From contig NZ_JACHIP010000025.1 in NCBI RefSeq assembly GCF_014203275.1, forward strand, positions 1-35,797: 35,797 nucleotides of DNA, written 5' to 3'. Below, piece after piece: positions 23,650 to 31,667 of the stretch. The notes beneath the pieces are model-generated. The model did no database searches. It saw only the letters and a list, made by a program, of their open reading frames with translations, and was not told the origin of the DNA. Numbering within the stretch: position 1 is the first letter of the stretch; every line of letters starts with the position of its first letter. Both the position numbers and the translations under genes were made by a program. The DNA is from Granulicella aggregans (GTDB lineage Bacteria; Acidobacteriota; Terriglobia; Terriglobales; Acidobacteriaceae).

Positions 23650-24438
23650 ATGATCAACGGAAAGCTAATTGCGGTTGTGTTGCCCGCGTACAACGCCGAA
23701 AGGACCTTGGAAAAGACCGCGCGGGAACTGTCTGATGTCGTCGACTTCAAGATTCTCGTCGATGATCACAGCCAGGATCAGACAGCAGCTCTTTCCAAAC
23801 GACTCGGCATAAAGACTTACATCCACGATGCGAACTATGGATATGGTCGCAATCAGCAGACATGCTACCGAGAAGCCCTGGCGACAGGCGCTGACATTGT
23901 GGTGATGCTTCACCCCGATTATCAGTACACTCCGGCCCTTGTCCCCGCCATGGCAGCCATGATTGCAAGCGGGGTCTATGACATGGTGTTGGGTTCGAGA
24001 ATCCTCGGCGGTGGGGCATTGAGCGGCGGGATGCCCCTGTACAAATACATCGCCAACCGTTTCCTCACTGCGTTTCAGAATCTATTTTTTGGAGTGAAGC
24101 TATCGGAATACCACACGGGGTTCCGGGCCTTCTCTCGAGAATTGTTGCAGAGCCTTCCGCTACTTGAGAACTCCGACGACTTCGTCTTCGACAATCAGAT
24201 GATCGCGCAGGCTGTCATATTTGGCTTCAGCATTGGAGAGATCTCGTGCCCGGCGAAATACTGCGAGGAAGCGTCCTCAATCAACTTCAGGCGAAGTGTG
24301 AAATACGGATTTGGTGTGCTGGCTACAACCGTTGGCTTCGTAGCGCACAAGATGGGGGTGCTTCACGCACAAAGATACGATTCCAAGGGAAGGAAAGTGA
24401 CCCCGAAATACTATTCCGACAACGTTGAAGGCCTATGA
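23650..24438 (+). CDS. GT2 glycosyltransferase, polyprenyl-phosphate sugar synthase-like
   Basis: The GT-A fold starts at KLIAVVLPAYNAERTLEKT, continues with FKILVDDHSQDQT, and has a catalytic-loop-like HPDYQY and the family block SEYHTGFRAFSRELL. Two weak C-terminal hydrophobic patches may associate with the membrane. This resembles DPM1-type enzymes that load a sugar onto polyprenyl phosphate. I prefer the ATG of MINGKLIAVVLPAYN because relatives begin M-x-N-G-K. An ATG 18 nt upstream with GGGG before it is an alternative. The GT-C gene just upstream would use the product. Confidence 0.85.
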   Translation: MINGKLIAVVLPAYNAERTLEKTARELSDVVDFKILVDDHSQDQTAALSKRLGIKTYIHDANYGYGRNQQTCYREALATGADIVVMLHPDYQYTPALVPAMAAMIASGVYDMVLGSRILGGGALSGGMPLYKYIANRFLTAFQNLFFGVKLSEYHTGFRAFSRELLQSLPLLENSDDFVFDNQMIAQAVIFGFSIGEISCPAKYCEEASSINFRRSVKYGFGVLATTVGFVAHKMGVLHAQRYDSKGRKVTPKYYSDNVEGL

Positions 24439-24610
24439 GATTTAGGATGGCGGTCTCCAGCGCAACCCCTTGGGGCACCGGTGGACTGAACTGGGGTATC
24501 GCAACGATCGGTACACAATCGGCTCAGATGAGGCAGGGCACCAGAGACAACCTCTTGCCTGCAGTTCAGCATATGATGAGAAGACTTTTAGACATCATGG
24601 AGAGTGAACA

Positions 24611-25027
24611 ATGGCATTGAAGACAGTTTTGATCGACGAGTTGCGCGATATGTATAGCGCTGAAAACCAACTGGTGAAGGCACTCCCGAAGCTCGCGAAG
24701 GGCTCGAAGAACCCGAAACTGAAGTCAATATTTACCGCACATCTCGCCGAAACCGAAGGCCAGGTCGAGCGTCTGAAAAAGGTGTTTGCTGAGCTTGGCG
24801 AGAAGCCGACCGGCCAGCACTGCAACGGTATGGAAGGCGTGATCGAAGAGGGCAAGGATGCCCTTGAGAAAGACGAAGAGGGCTCCTCCTTCGAAGCTGG
24901 GCTCATTGGGGCAGCGCTTCGCACCGAACATTACGAGAGCGCAGGCTATGAGGCGTGCATCTCGATGGCGACGGCACTCGGACTGCCGAAGATCGTCAAG
25001 CTCTTGAACTCCAACCTCAAAGAATAG
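24611..25027 (+). CDS. DUF892/YciF-type ferritin-like protein, ends at an in-frame amber
   Basis: The ORF encodes 138 residues with ferritin-like diiron-type positions: ELRDMYSAENQLVKALPKLA, AHLAETEGQVERL, GLIGAALRTEHYESAGYEA. That is most of the four-helix bundle and is typical of stress-associated YciE/YciF proteins. It stops at TAG after NSNLKE, but the same frame runs on for 58 more sense codons to a TAA. In the family the helix normally continues E-E-x-x-A-x-K here, so the TAG most simply replaces a GAG or CAG codon. The truncated protein lacks the end of the last helix and a Lys-rich tail. A strong terminator follows the TAA, not the TAG. Confidence 0.8.
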   Translation: MALKTVLIDELRDMYSAENQLVKALPKLAKGSKNPKLKSIFTAHLAETEGQVERLKKVFAELGEKPTGQHCNGMEGVIEEGKDALEKDEEGSSFEAGLIGAALRTEHYESAGYEACISMATALGLPKIVKLLNSNLKE

Positions 25028-25204
25028 CTGGCGGCAGCCAAGAAGATTACTGCTGCTGGCGCTCCGATCATGAAGCTCAGTGCGAAAGAGCCCGAAACTC
25101 CGAAAGATCCGAAGTCGGGCAAAGAAAAGTATTCCGCCAAGAAGAGCAAGGAAGACGAGGCGAAAGCGGCATCCGATCTAGCCGCCGAACCTGCCGCGGT
25201 ATAA
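25028..25204 (+). pseudogene. C-terminal extension of the DUF892 gene beyond the amber
   Basis: This continues in frame from the preceding TAG. It encodes LAAAKKITAAGAPIMKLS and then a Lys/Glu/Ala/Pro-rich tail of the kind found at the C-terminus of some DUF892 proteins, ending in TAA. The position of the terminator supports this being the original 3' end of the gene. Confidence 0.7.
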
Positions 25205-25221
25205 GCCCGCAGATCGTAGAG

Positions 25222-25247
25222 AGGCCCCGCTCCGGCGGGGCCTTTAT
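25222..25247 (+). terminator. Intrinsic terminator
   Basis: AGGCCCCGC (25222-25230), loop TCCG, then GCGGGGCCT (25235-25243) forms a 9-bp GC-rich stem followed by TTAT. It closes the DUF892 transcription unit. Confidence 0.85.
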
Positions 25248-25293
25248 CGTGTTTGCGAGAGCGGACGCATCCAAGAAAGCTCTTCGCGGCGGT

Positions 25294-25338
25294 TGGATCG
25301 TACGACACACGCCAAGATCGCAATTCACCCGACCGGGC
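25294..25338 (+). repeat. 45-bp direct repeat, left copy
   Basis: Starts TGGATCGTACGACACACGCC and ends TTCACCCGACCGGGC. It matches 28538-28582 at 38 of 45 positions in the same orientation. The two copies flank the second PadR-ADOP pair closely. Confidence 0.7.
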
Positions 25339-25343
25339 AAAAC

Positions 25344-25373
25344 GATAAACGGATAAGCTGATAGCCGTTTATC
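25344..25373. repeat. Palindrome GATAAACGG-N12-CCGTTTATC
   Basis: Perfect 9-bp arms at 25344-25352 and 25365-25373. It shares the ATAAAYGGATA and CCGTTTAT arms with the palindrome after umuC at 20062. It begins 5 nt after the left 45-bp direct repeat. No T tract follows. Confidence 0.6.
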
Positions 25374-25423
25374 ATGAAACCGCTGGTAATGGGCCATAGA
25401 TCAAGTAAGTTGCCATTATTTCT

Positions 25424-25480
25424 CTCCTATTGACATCCTGTAGGAGTTCCGCGCATACTCCTATCGAATGTCAATAGGAG
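25424..25480 (+). promoter_or_regulatory. PadR promoter with nested operator palindromes
   Basis: TTGACA (25430-25435) and CATACT (25454-25459), 18 nt apart, form a promoter. The perfect 13-bp inverted repeat CTCCTATTGACAT (25424-25436) / ATGTCAATAGGAG (25468-25480) embraces it. An inner pair TAGGAGT (25441-25447) / ACTCCTA (25457-25463) sits within. The TAGGAG of the right arm also serves as the ribosome-binding site for the GTG start. Confidence 0.7.
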
Positions 25481-25485
25481 CGACA

Positions 25486-25818
25486 GTGGGAGAAGGGCAG
25501 ACACATCTGTTGCAGGGCACGCTCGATATGCTGATCTTGAAAGGAATTGGAGACAGCGAGTTCCATGGCCTGGGGATCTCAAGGCGGATTGAGCAAATCA
25601 CGCAAGGCACGTTCCGTGTGAAACCGGGATCTCTATTTCCAGCGCTGCACCGCATGGAAGAGGCAGGATGGTTGACGTCATTCTGGGGTAATTCCGAAAA
25701 CAACCGTCGAGCGAAGTTCTATCGGCGAACAAAAGCCGGGCATCGGCAGCTCGGTACTGAAACCGAAGAATGGACGACGATTGCGCAAGCCATTGCGAGC
25801 GCACTGAAATCAACCTAG
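25486..25818 (+). CDS. PadR-family transcriptional regulator
   Basis: The ~110-residue protein is a short PadR: HLLQGTLDMLILKGIGDSEFHGLGISRRIEQI, then KPGSLFPALHRMEEAGWLTSFWG and the C-terminal dimer helix. I place the start at GTG (MGEGQTHLLQG) because AGGAG lies 5-6 nt upstream and because an ATG at 25468 sits at the predicted transcription start inside the operator. It heads a two-gene unit with the ADOP permease 9 nt downstream and probably represses its own promoter. Confidence 0.88.
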   Translation: MGEGQTHLLQGTLDMLILKGIGDSEFHGLGISRRIEQITQGTFRVKPGSLFPALHRMEEAGWLTSFWGNSENNRRAKFYRRTKAGHRQLGTETEEWTTIAQAIASALKST

Positions 25819-25827
25819 GGGCAAGCG

Positions 25828-28476
25828 ATGAACGGATGGCGGCGCATCAGAGCGGTTTGCTCAACCCTGTGGGACAAACGAGAAGTAGAAAACGATCTCG
25901 ATGCGGAGATAAGCGCGTTCGGGGAGATGCTGGCTGACGAAAAGATGGCAAAGGGAATGACTGACAAAGAAGCTCGCCGAAGTACTCTAGCGGAGCTGGG
26001 CGGCCTGGAGCAGCTTAAGCAGGCAGTGCGGGATGAGCGAGCGGGGAACGGTGTCGAGCAACTTTGGCAAGACGTGCGCTTTGGAGTCCGGCAATTGCGA
26101 CGGTCCCCCGGCTTCGCTGTAACCGGCCTTCTGATTATAGCGATAGGGCTGGGGTTGACGACGACCATGTACAGCATCGTGTATGCCGTGATCTTGAAGC
26201 CTCTACCCTTCGCTCATCCCGAGCGGCTAGTTGCGGTAGAAGCCAAGCCCTGGAAACCCTTCAGTCTGCCCACGATCGCGGACTGGATGAAGGGCAGCCG
26301 CGCTTTTGAGTCGATGTCAGCGTATACCGGCTGGTCACCCCGCATCGAATCACCCGCAGGCGTAGGACACGTAAATGCCGTGCTGGTTTCCCAAAACTTT
26401 CTGAGCGAGCTTGGTCTTCCTTTGCGGCTGGGGCATGATTTTACTCAGTCCGGCAATGAGAAGGATTGCTTTGGCCAGGCGATTGTGACAGAGCGCTACT
26501 GGCGGCGGATGGGTGGAGGCGATGCTCTTGCTCGCCGTACTGTTCAGCTCGATTACCAGACTTACACAGTCATCGGGGTTGTCGCATCGCGCGCACCGCT
26601 CGAGGATATGGATGGGTTGGATCAACCGTCTATCCTGACCCCGATCGGCTGCGATCCTGCGAAGCATCCTGATCGGCGCGGGGATGGCTCCTTCCAAGTA
26701 ATCGCGCGGCTTAGGCCGGGCGTCTCGATGGGAAACGCCCTCGAAGAACTTGCAGTTGCGCAGAAGAATCTCGCGCGGACGTATCCTCGAGAATATCCGG
26801 CGGAGTTCGCTCCGGTCCTAATTCCATTGAACGATTTCATCAGCGGAACGGAGAATCGTTCGGCGCTGCTTGCTACGCTCACGGCGTGCGGGATGTTGCT
26901 GCTCATCTCGTGTGCGAACCTAACAAATCTCCTGCTGGCGCGCGATATGCGTCGCAGGTCAGAGTTCGCATTGCGCACGATGTTGGGCGCGGGGCCGCTG
27001 CGAATCTTTCGACAGGTGCTGACGGAGAACGCAACACTCGTTGCGCTGGGATCAATTCTCGGGATTATGCTGGCGAGCGTGCTGGTGCGGCTAGCAAGCC
27101 GGAGTAAGCTGATGAATCTTCCCCGGCTGAACGAAGCAAGCGTCGATCTTCGGGTCGTAATGTTCGCTGTTGCTCTGTCTTCGGTGATTGTGATCCTACT
27201 TACGATCTTGCCCGCGCTGCGTGGTCGACGGACTGAACTGACGGAGGATCTGAGATCCGGAAGTTCAAGCTCCAGCTCTGCACCGCGTGGACTGCGTAGG
27301 GCAGGTCACTTGCTCGTAGCTGCTCAGGTAGCAATGGCTTTCGTGCTTGTTGCGGTTTCCGGATGGATGGTCTCTTCGGTATACATCCTGCTGCATCAGC
27401 CGCTTGGCTTCGATCCGGATCATCTGCTCTTCGCAAGTACGGATCTGCGTGGTCCTGAGCGTAGCGCAAGCATTGATCCGGCAGTGACAGTGGCGAAGTT
27501 ACGCAAAATCCTGAGCGATGTCAGCAGAATTCCGGGTGTCGTGGAGGTTGCTGCCGCCAACGACAAACCGTTGGGCGGGAGAGTTAACCAATACGGCTTC
27601 TGCTCGGATCTCCATCCGGAGGATTGCCAACGGGCAAATCCGAACGCTCCCGATGTATTCGCGGTGACTCCGAGGTATTTCGACACGGTGAGCCAGATGC
27701 TGTTCCGTGGTCGGGCATTCAATGATGCAGACGACGGCAAGGACCATGTGGCGATCGTGAATCGAGCGCTCGCGCAGCAGCAATGGCCTGGAGAAAACCC
27801 GGTCGGCCATCGGATCTTTTCAGGCGGCCTGAATGGGTGGGCTATGGTTGTGGGGGAAGTTGGTGACGTGCGCAGCTATTCGCTTGAGCGCGCTCCCATA
27901 CCGAACCTGTACCTTCCCGAGGCCGATGGGCGACCTGATACCTCAATGACGATCATGCTGCGCACCGTGGGTGATCCAAGCGAGCTGGATGAGACGGTGC
28001 GACGTATTCTGCGAGAAGATGCAGGGATCACCGTGCGCTACGTGGAGAGCATGCCGGAGCTGATGGCGCACGCGGTTGCGATACGCCGGTTCTTCATGTG
28101 GGTGGTAGCGGCCTTCGGCGGGCTGGCGCTCGGACTAGCCACACTGGGCACATATGCGTTGTTGACGTACGAAGTTTCGGTAAGAGAGCGTGAGATCGGA
28201 ATCCGCCTCGCGCTGGGATCGCAGCGCCGTGCGATTCTAGCGCTGCTGATTGGGCAGGAAGCACGATGGATTGCCCCTGGACTGGCCGCCGGCCTCATAG
28301 GGGCAGTTTTGGCGGGATATTTGCTGCGTGCGGAGTTTTACCACGCTTCCGCAGCTTCGGCTTCGGTATTGGGCACGACGTTTGGTCTGCTCACTGTGTC
28401 AGCGTTGGCAGCGGTGGCTATTCCTGGCCGACGCGCAAGTCTCCTTGACCCGAGCGAGACGCTCCGGCGCGATTAG
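25828..28476 (+). CDS. ADOP-type ABC transporter permease (MacB/FtsX family)
   Basis: The 882-residue protein has a prefix domain (REVENDLDAEISAFGEMLADEKMAKGMTDKEARRSTLAELGG), then LWQDVRFGVRQLRRSPGFAVTGLLIIAIGLGLTTTMYSIV with the first membrane helix. A MacB-like periplasmic core, a first FtsX domain (LLATLTACGMLLLISCANLTNLLLARDMRRRSEFALRTMLGA), a second core and a C-terminal FtsX domain (VREREIGIRLALGSQRRAIL) follow. No ATPase gene is adjacent. It shares its layout with the 11-13.7 kb permease but is clearly diverged, so these are separate family members and not a recent duplication. Substrate is unknown. Confidence 0.9.
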   Translation: MNGWRRIRAVCSTLWDKREVENDLDAEISAFGEMLADEKMAKGMTDKEARRSTLAELGGLEQLKQAVRDERAGNGVEQLWQDVRFGVRQLRRSPGFAVTGLLIIAIGLGLTTTMYSIVYAVILKPLPFAHPERLVAVEAKPWKPFSLPTIADWMKGSRAFESMSAYTGWSPRIESPAGVGHVNAVLVSQNFLSELGLPLRLGHDFTQSGNEKDCFGQAIVTERYWRRMGGGDALARRTVQLDYQTYTVIGVVASRAPLEDMDGLDQPSILTPIGCDPAKHPDRRGDGSFQVIARLRPGVSMGNALEELAVAQKNLARTYPREYPAEFAPVLIPLNDFISGTENRSALLATLTACGMLLLISCANLTNLLLARDMRRRSEFALRTMLGAGPLRIFRQVLTENATLVALGSILGIMLASVLVRLASRSKLMNLPRLNEASVDLRVVMFAVALSSVIVILLTILPALRGRRTELTEDLRSGSSSSSSAPRGLRRAGHLLVAAQVAMAFVLVAVSGWMVSSVYILLHQPLGFDPDHLLFASTDLRGPERSASIDPAVTVAKLRKILSDVSRIPGVVEVAAANDKPLGGRVNQYGFCSDLHPEDCQRANPNAPDVFAVTPRYFDTVSQMLFRGRAFNDADDGKDHVAIVNRALAQQQWPGENPVGHRIFSGGLNGWAMVVGEVGDVRSYSLERAPIPNLYLPEADGRPDTSMTIMLRTVGDPSELDETVRRILREDAGITVRYVESMPELMAHAVAIRRFFMWVVAAFGGLALGLATLGTYALLTYEVSVREREIGIRLALGSQRRAILALLIGQEARWIAPGLAAGLIGAVLAGYLLRAEFYHASAASASVLGTTFGLLTVSALAAVAIPGRRASLLDPSETLRRD

Positions 28477-28537
28477 GCGGGGGGCCTACACAAACGCAAA
28501 AGTCACACGGTATGGCTCTATCGTCGACCCAGCGAGC

Positions 28538-28582
28538 TGGATCGTACGATACAAGCTGCGATCGCATTTCACCCGACCGAGC
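28538..28582 (+). repeat. 45-bp direct repeat, right copy
   Basis: Starts TGGATCGTACGATACAAGCT and ends TTCACCCGACCGAGC. It is the partner of 25294-25338 and lies 61 nt after the permease stop. Confidence 0.7.
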
Positions 28583-28619
28583 CTCTTCGCGTTCTGCGAG
28601 GGAAGGGAAGTGGTTAGGC

Positions 28620-28849
28620 AGGGATGGTGCGGCGTTGCTCTTCTGTTCACATCGCGCGATGAGGAATACGACCATGATGCAAAAAATCAGCGCACGGAGT
28701 GGGTAGACCATTGCCAGGTAGTCGTGTCGGCCCGTGAGGTCCACCGTGAGGCCGATCAAAGCGATGATCACGTTGATGCCCCAATTCTCCATCGGCGGCC
28801 CCGGCGGCGGCCCTACCGATGTTGTTGACGCAATCCTATGGTGTAACAA
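28620..28849 (-). pseudogene. Possible MFS transporter C-terminal fragment
   Basis: The minus-strand frame contains ENWGINVIIALIGLTVDLTG, then a second hydrophobic helix and a basic end FLIARCEQK. This looks like the last two helices and tail of a major-facilitator permease. No upstream part of such a gene is present; the frame runs into the pseudogene region. It is tentative and could be a chance hydrophobic frame. Confidence 0.35.
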
Positions 28850-28851
28850 AC

Positions 28852-29553
28852 ATCAGGGAACCGACCTATCAGAGCAAAATCCAACCACTTTCATCAAAGA
28901 CGTCATTCGAGGGCACGGGGCATCGGGGATGTGGCCTCGAAGCCTGCATGAAAAAAGGATCGGGGGCCGCCAGGTCACAGGGGACAGCAACATCTTTGAA
29001 TTCGTCCCCTATGAAGAGAATCAGACGGAGGCGTTCCTAAAACGTTCGGGTTTCACGAAGGCGTTCCGCAGCATGAACTCCAGAGTATGTCGATGCCCTT
29101 GGCTTCAAAGGCGCTCGGGCGGGACGATGAGACATACCTCATACAGGTCGCAATCAAGCTCGGCCTTGTAGAGACTCATTTTGCTCTTTACTCAAGTGTC
29201 GATGTAATCGAGCTGAACCATCTTCAGATCGGCATCAAGCTCCGTCTCACCGAGGTCGATTCTCTCTATGCGGCAACCTATCAAGATGCTGAAGGTGTGA
29301 AGCGTCAGCTCATAATCACTGTAGAAGCAAAGAAGCGTCGTCAACGCATCCTGCCCGAACAGATCGTCCGGCAGGTCAAAGCTGCGTTCAACGCAGCTCT
29401 AGTCGACCTCGTAGTTCCTATGGCATCGGCTAAGTGGGGGCATCTACGTCGCGGAGTTGCCCCTATAAGAGGGAAGGGCACGAATCTCTCGAGGCGCTTG
29501 AGCTCGCAGTCGAAGTTCTTTACAAGCTCAAGCCACCCGTAAAGGGTATTTGA
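28852..29553 (+). pseudogene. PD-(D/E)XK-type restriction endonuclease-like gene, multiply frameshifted
   Basis: Three frames together spell one protein: NPTTFIKDVIRGHGASGMWP, FEFVPYEENQTEAFL; then PLASKALGRDDETYLIQVAIKLGLVETHFAL, ELNHLQIGIKLRLTEVDSLYAATY, RQLIITVEAKKRRQRILPEQ (a nuclease-like E-x-K) and VDLVVPMA; then IYVAELPL-stop and, in a further frame, EGHESLEALELAVEVLYKLK to a TGA. At least three frameshifts and one stop are needed, so it is dead. It lies just upstream of the HerA-nuclease module, consistent with an eroding defence island. The exact family is not certain. Confidence 0.6.
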
Positions 29554-29562
29554 GCAAGCACT

Positions 29563-29863
29563 GGACCCAACAACGCTGTCACCAGGGGCAATCTATGATG
29601 TACTGTCCTGCCGATTCAGCCCGTTCCGACGCAGGGTGGGTCACCGAAGGATCCCCACGAGGCCGCTTTTGGCAGAAATTGTAAGTTTCGCGACGAGTCT
29701 TATCCTCGATATTAGGCCAAACCGTGTCAAGCAGATGGGTCTCAAAAGCGGCGAGTATTGCTATATGTTTTGCGACGGATGAGAGCGTGTTGCGGAATGC
29801 GGGAACCCACCAACGGCAAATCTATGCCACCAGATTGCCCCTGGTGACAGTATTGTTGGGTCC
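29563..29863. mobile_element. 301-bp element with 32-bp terminal inverted repeats (MITE-like)
   Basis: The left arm (29563-29594) begins GGACCCAACAACGCTGTCAC and the right arm (29832-29863) is its reverse complement at 30 of 32 positions. The interior (~237 bp) has no ORF of note. A second, shorter hairpin (GGCAAATCT / AGATTGCC) sits at the inner side of the right arm. No target duplication is evident at the edges. The size and ends suggest a non-autonomous transposon; a structured RNA is an alternative. Confidence 0.6.
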
Positions 29864-29903
29864 GCCCTCATGTGAAGGATTCTGATATAGATGGGGTGAG
29901 TAT

Positions 29904-31661
29904 TTAAACCTTCGACATTTTCTTGACAACGGCTGCAAACGTTGCCTCAAACCAATCCTTCTTCCACTCCGTGTGGAATTGGATGTCTTCAGAATCAGGC
30001 TTATTCACGAGTTCCCCTACTCGCACTATGGTCGGCAGGTTGCAGGCGTCCCCCAACAAGATGCACTCGCGTTGCTCTAGGGTAGACAGCGCATCCGTCA
30101 CGCCACAAAGGTCGTCGGGAAGAAGTTTCCGCACGTATGCCTGATCGGCGGGGTTCGTGAGTCGCATCGCTACATAGTTATTGCACTGCGAGAAAATGGT
30201 TTCTGATACCTCGGAGGGTCTCTGGCTGACAACCATCAGCGAGAGACCATATTTGCGCCCTTCTTTGGCGATTCGCTCGATAGAGCGCCGCACACTGCTG
30301 AATCGTGCCCCTCCCTGATTGGGAACATATCGGTGCGCTTCTTCATAAACCAGGAGGATCGGAAGTTCCTCGCCTATTCCCTTGATTCTCTTGAAGTGCA
30401 GAGCGAAGTCAAACGTGAGCCGTGAGATTAGAGATACTACTACGCTGAGAACTTCAAATGGAATACCGCTTAAATCAACTACGGTGACGTTTGCTTTGCC
30501 ATCAGAGCGATAGCCAAGAACACCTCTTAGGATGTCCTCCAAATCCTCAGTCTTCAGATCCCTACCTTCAATTTGCCTCGGTGTAAGAAGAAAGCCTAAG
30601 CGATCATCGGCCACTTTCGTTTCAAGTCGTGAGAGAAAACGGTGAAACTCTCCATAATAGGGCCCATCATTGACTTTACCGGTGGCCTTCTCCTCGAACT
30701 CAATTTCCTCAAATAGCCAGTAATCACGATGTATTCCCGCAAGAACCTCAACCGACTTGATCTTCAGTTCAGCAGTCTTTGCATCCTTCGTCGCAAAGTT
30801 CTGGTTCTTGATGTACCGCACTACCTCCGTCAGGCTGAAGTAGATGGGTGAATCATAGTTGACGCCACTGATGTTGGGATGGTACTTCTGCTTGTTGAGG
30901 GTTACAGCACGCTTGAACATAGAGGCTTGATTGTAGGAATTGCTTTCGCCGGATTCGATGAACATCTCCTCGAGTTCCTCCGAATTCAGCAGCCAATAGG
31001 GCAGAGAGAGATTATCAATCGAGAGGTTAGTGGCTGCCGGGAAAGCTGGTTCATATTCGCCATGAATGTCAAAGATGATTATGTGGGCGTTATTGAGAGC
31101 CGCTCGCGATGTCTGGTCTGAGGACGGAGCAATACCTTCTTGTAAGATTTTTGCTACGGTACAGGACTTTCCAGAGCCCGTAGCCCCCACAACCGCTATG
31201 TGCTTTCCAAAGAATTTATCGCCGTCCAGCGTCACCGCGATATTTCTGTCTTGCGCTAAAACACCAAATGAGAAAAGCTTCTTAGCGTCCTCGGGCTGAT
31301 AGATTGCCTTGAGTGTTTGCTCCGCTGCAAGCTCAACATTCGTGGGTGGAATAGCGATCTGCTGGCCGCCACGCCGAAAGTCTCCTTTGTCGTCAAGGAA
31401 GCCCACGGGCTGCGCCTGAAGCATGAAAGACATACCGGAACCTGGTTCATCTAGCACCGAGGCTGACGTATCCTTCAGCTTGAAGCTTTTTACAATTGCA
31501 ATTATGGCCATGCCATCGTCATCAGAGATCTTGAGGTAGCTTCCGATTGTGAGGGGGATGTCGGCCTTGCTCTTGAAGCTGACGGGATCAAGAACCTCTA
31601 TTTCGATCTGGTTCGGGGAAACGGAGACAATGCGGTAAGCTGATGCATCTTGAGCGTTCAT
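29904..31661 (-). CDS. herA: HerA-like ATPase (defence module partner)
   Basis: The 585-residue protein begins with a HAS-barrel-like beta domain (about residues 8-110) and then a FtsK/HerA RecA-like motor. Walker A is GATGSGKS (159-166), then FDIHGEYEPAF and Walker B ILLVYEEAHRYVP. The block SIERIAKEGRKYGLSLMVVSQRPSEVSETIFSQCNN is a HerA signature. It starts 6 nt after the nuclease gene with GAGGT as ribosome-binding site. HerA hexamers act with partner nucleases; DUF4297-HerA and SIR2-HerA pairs are reported antiphage systems. DNA translocation coupled to nuclease activation is the likely job here. Confidence 0.92.
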   Translation of the reverse strand: MNAQDASAYRIVSVSPNQIEIEVLDPVSFKSKADIPLTIGSYLKISDDDGMAIIAIVKSFKLKDTSASVLDEPGSGMSFMLQAQPVGFLDDKGDFRRGGQQIAIPPTNVELAAEQTLKAIYQPEDAKKLFSFGVLAQDRNIAVTLDGDKFFGKHIAVVGATGSGKSCTVAKILQEGIAPSSDQTSRAALNNAHIIIFDIHGEYEPAFPAATNLSIDNLSLPYWLLNSEELEEMFIESGESNSYNQASMFKRAVTLNKQKYHPNISGVNYDSPIYFSLTEVVRYIKNQNFATKDAKTAELKIKSVEVLAGIHRDYWLFEEIEFEEKATGKVNDGPYYGEFHRFLSRLETKVADDRLGFLLTPRQIEGRDLKTEDLEDILRGVLGYRSDGKANVTVVDLSGIPFEVLSVVVSLISRLTFDFALHFKRIKGIGEELPILLVYEEAHRYVPNQGGARFSSVRRSIERIAKEGRKYGLSLMVVSQRPSEVSETIFSQCNNYVAMRLTNPADQAYVRKLLPDDLCGVTDALSTLEQRECILLGDACNLPTIVRVGELVNKPDSEDIQFHTEWKKDWFEATFAAVVKKMSKV

Positions 31662-31667
31662 GTGACC

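Noticed and set aside
16268..25027. Two in-frame TAG codons suggesting amber recoding
   Set aside because: Several intact genes here end naturally in TAG (integrase, sugar permease, both ADOP/PadR units in part), so TAG is an ordinary stop; mutation or error is simpler.
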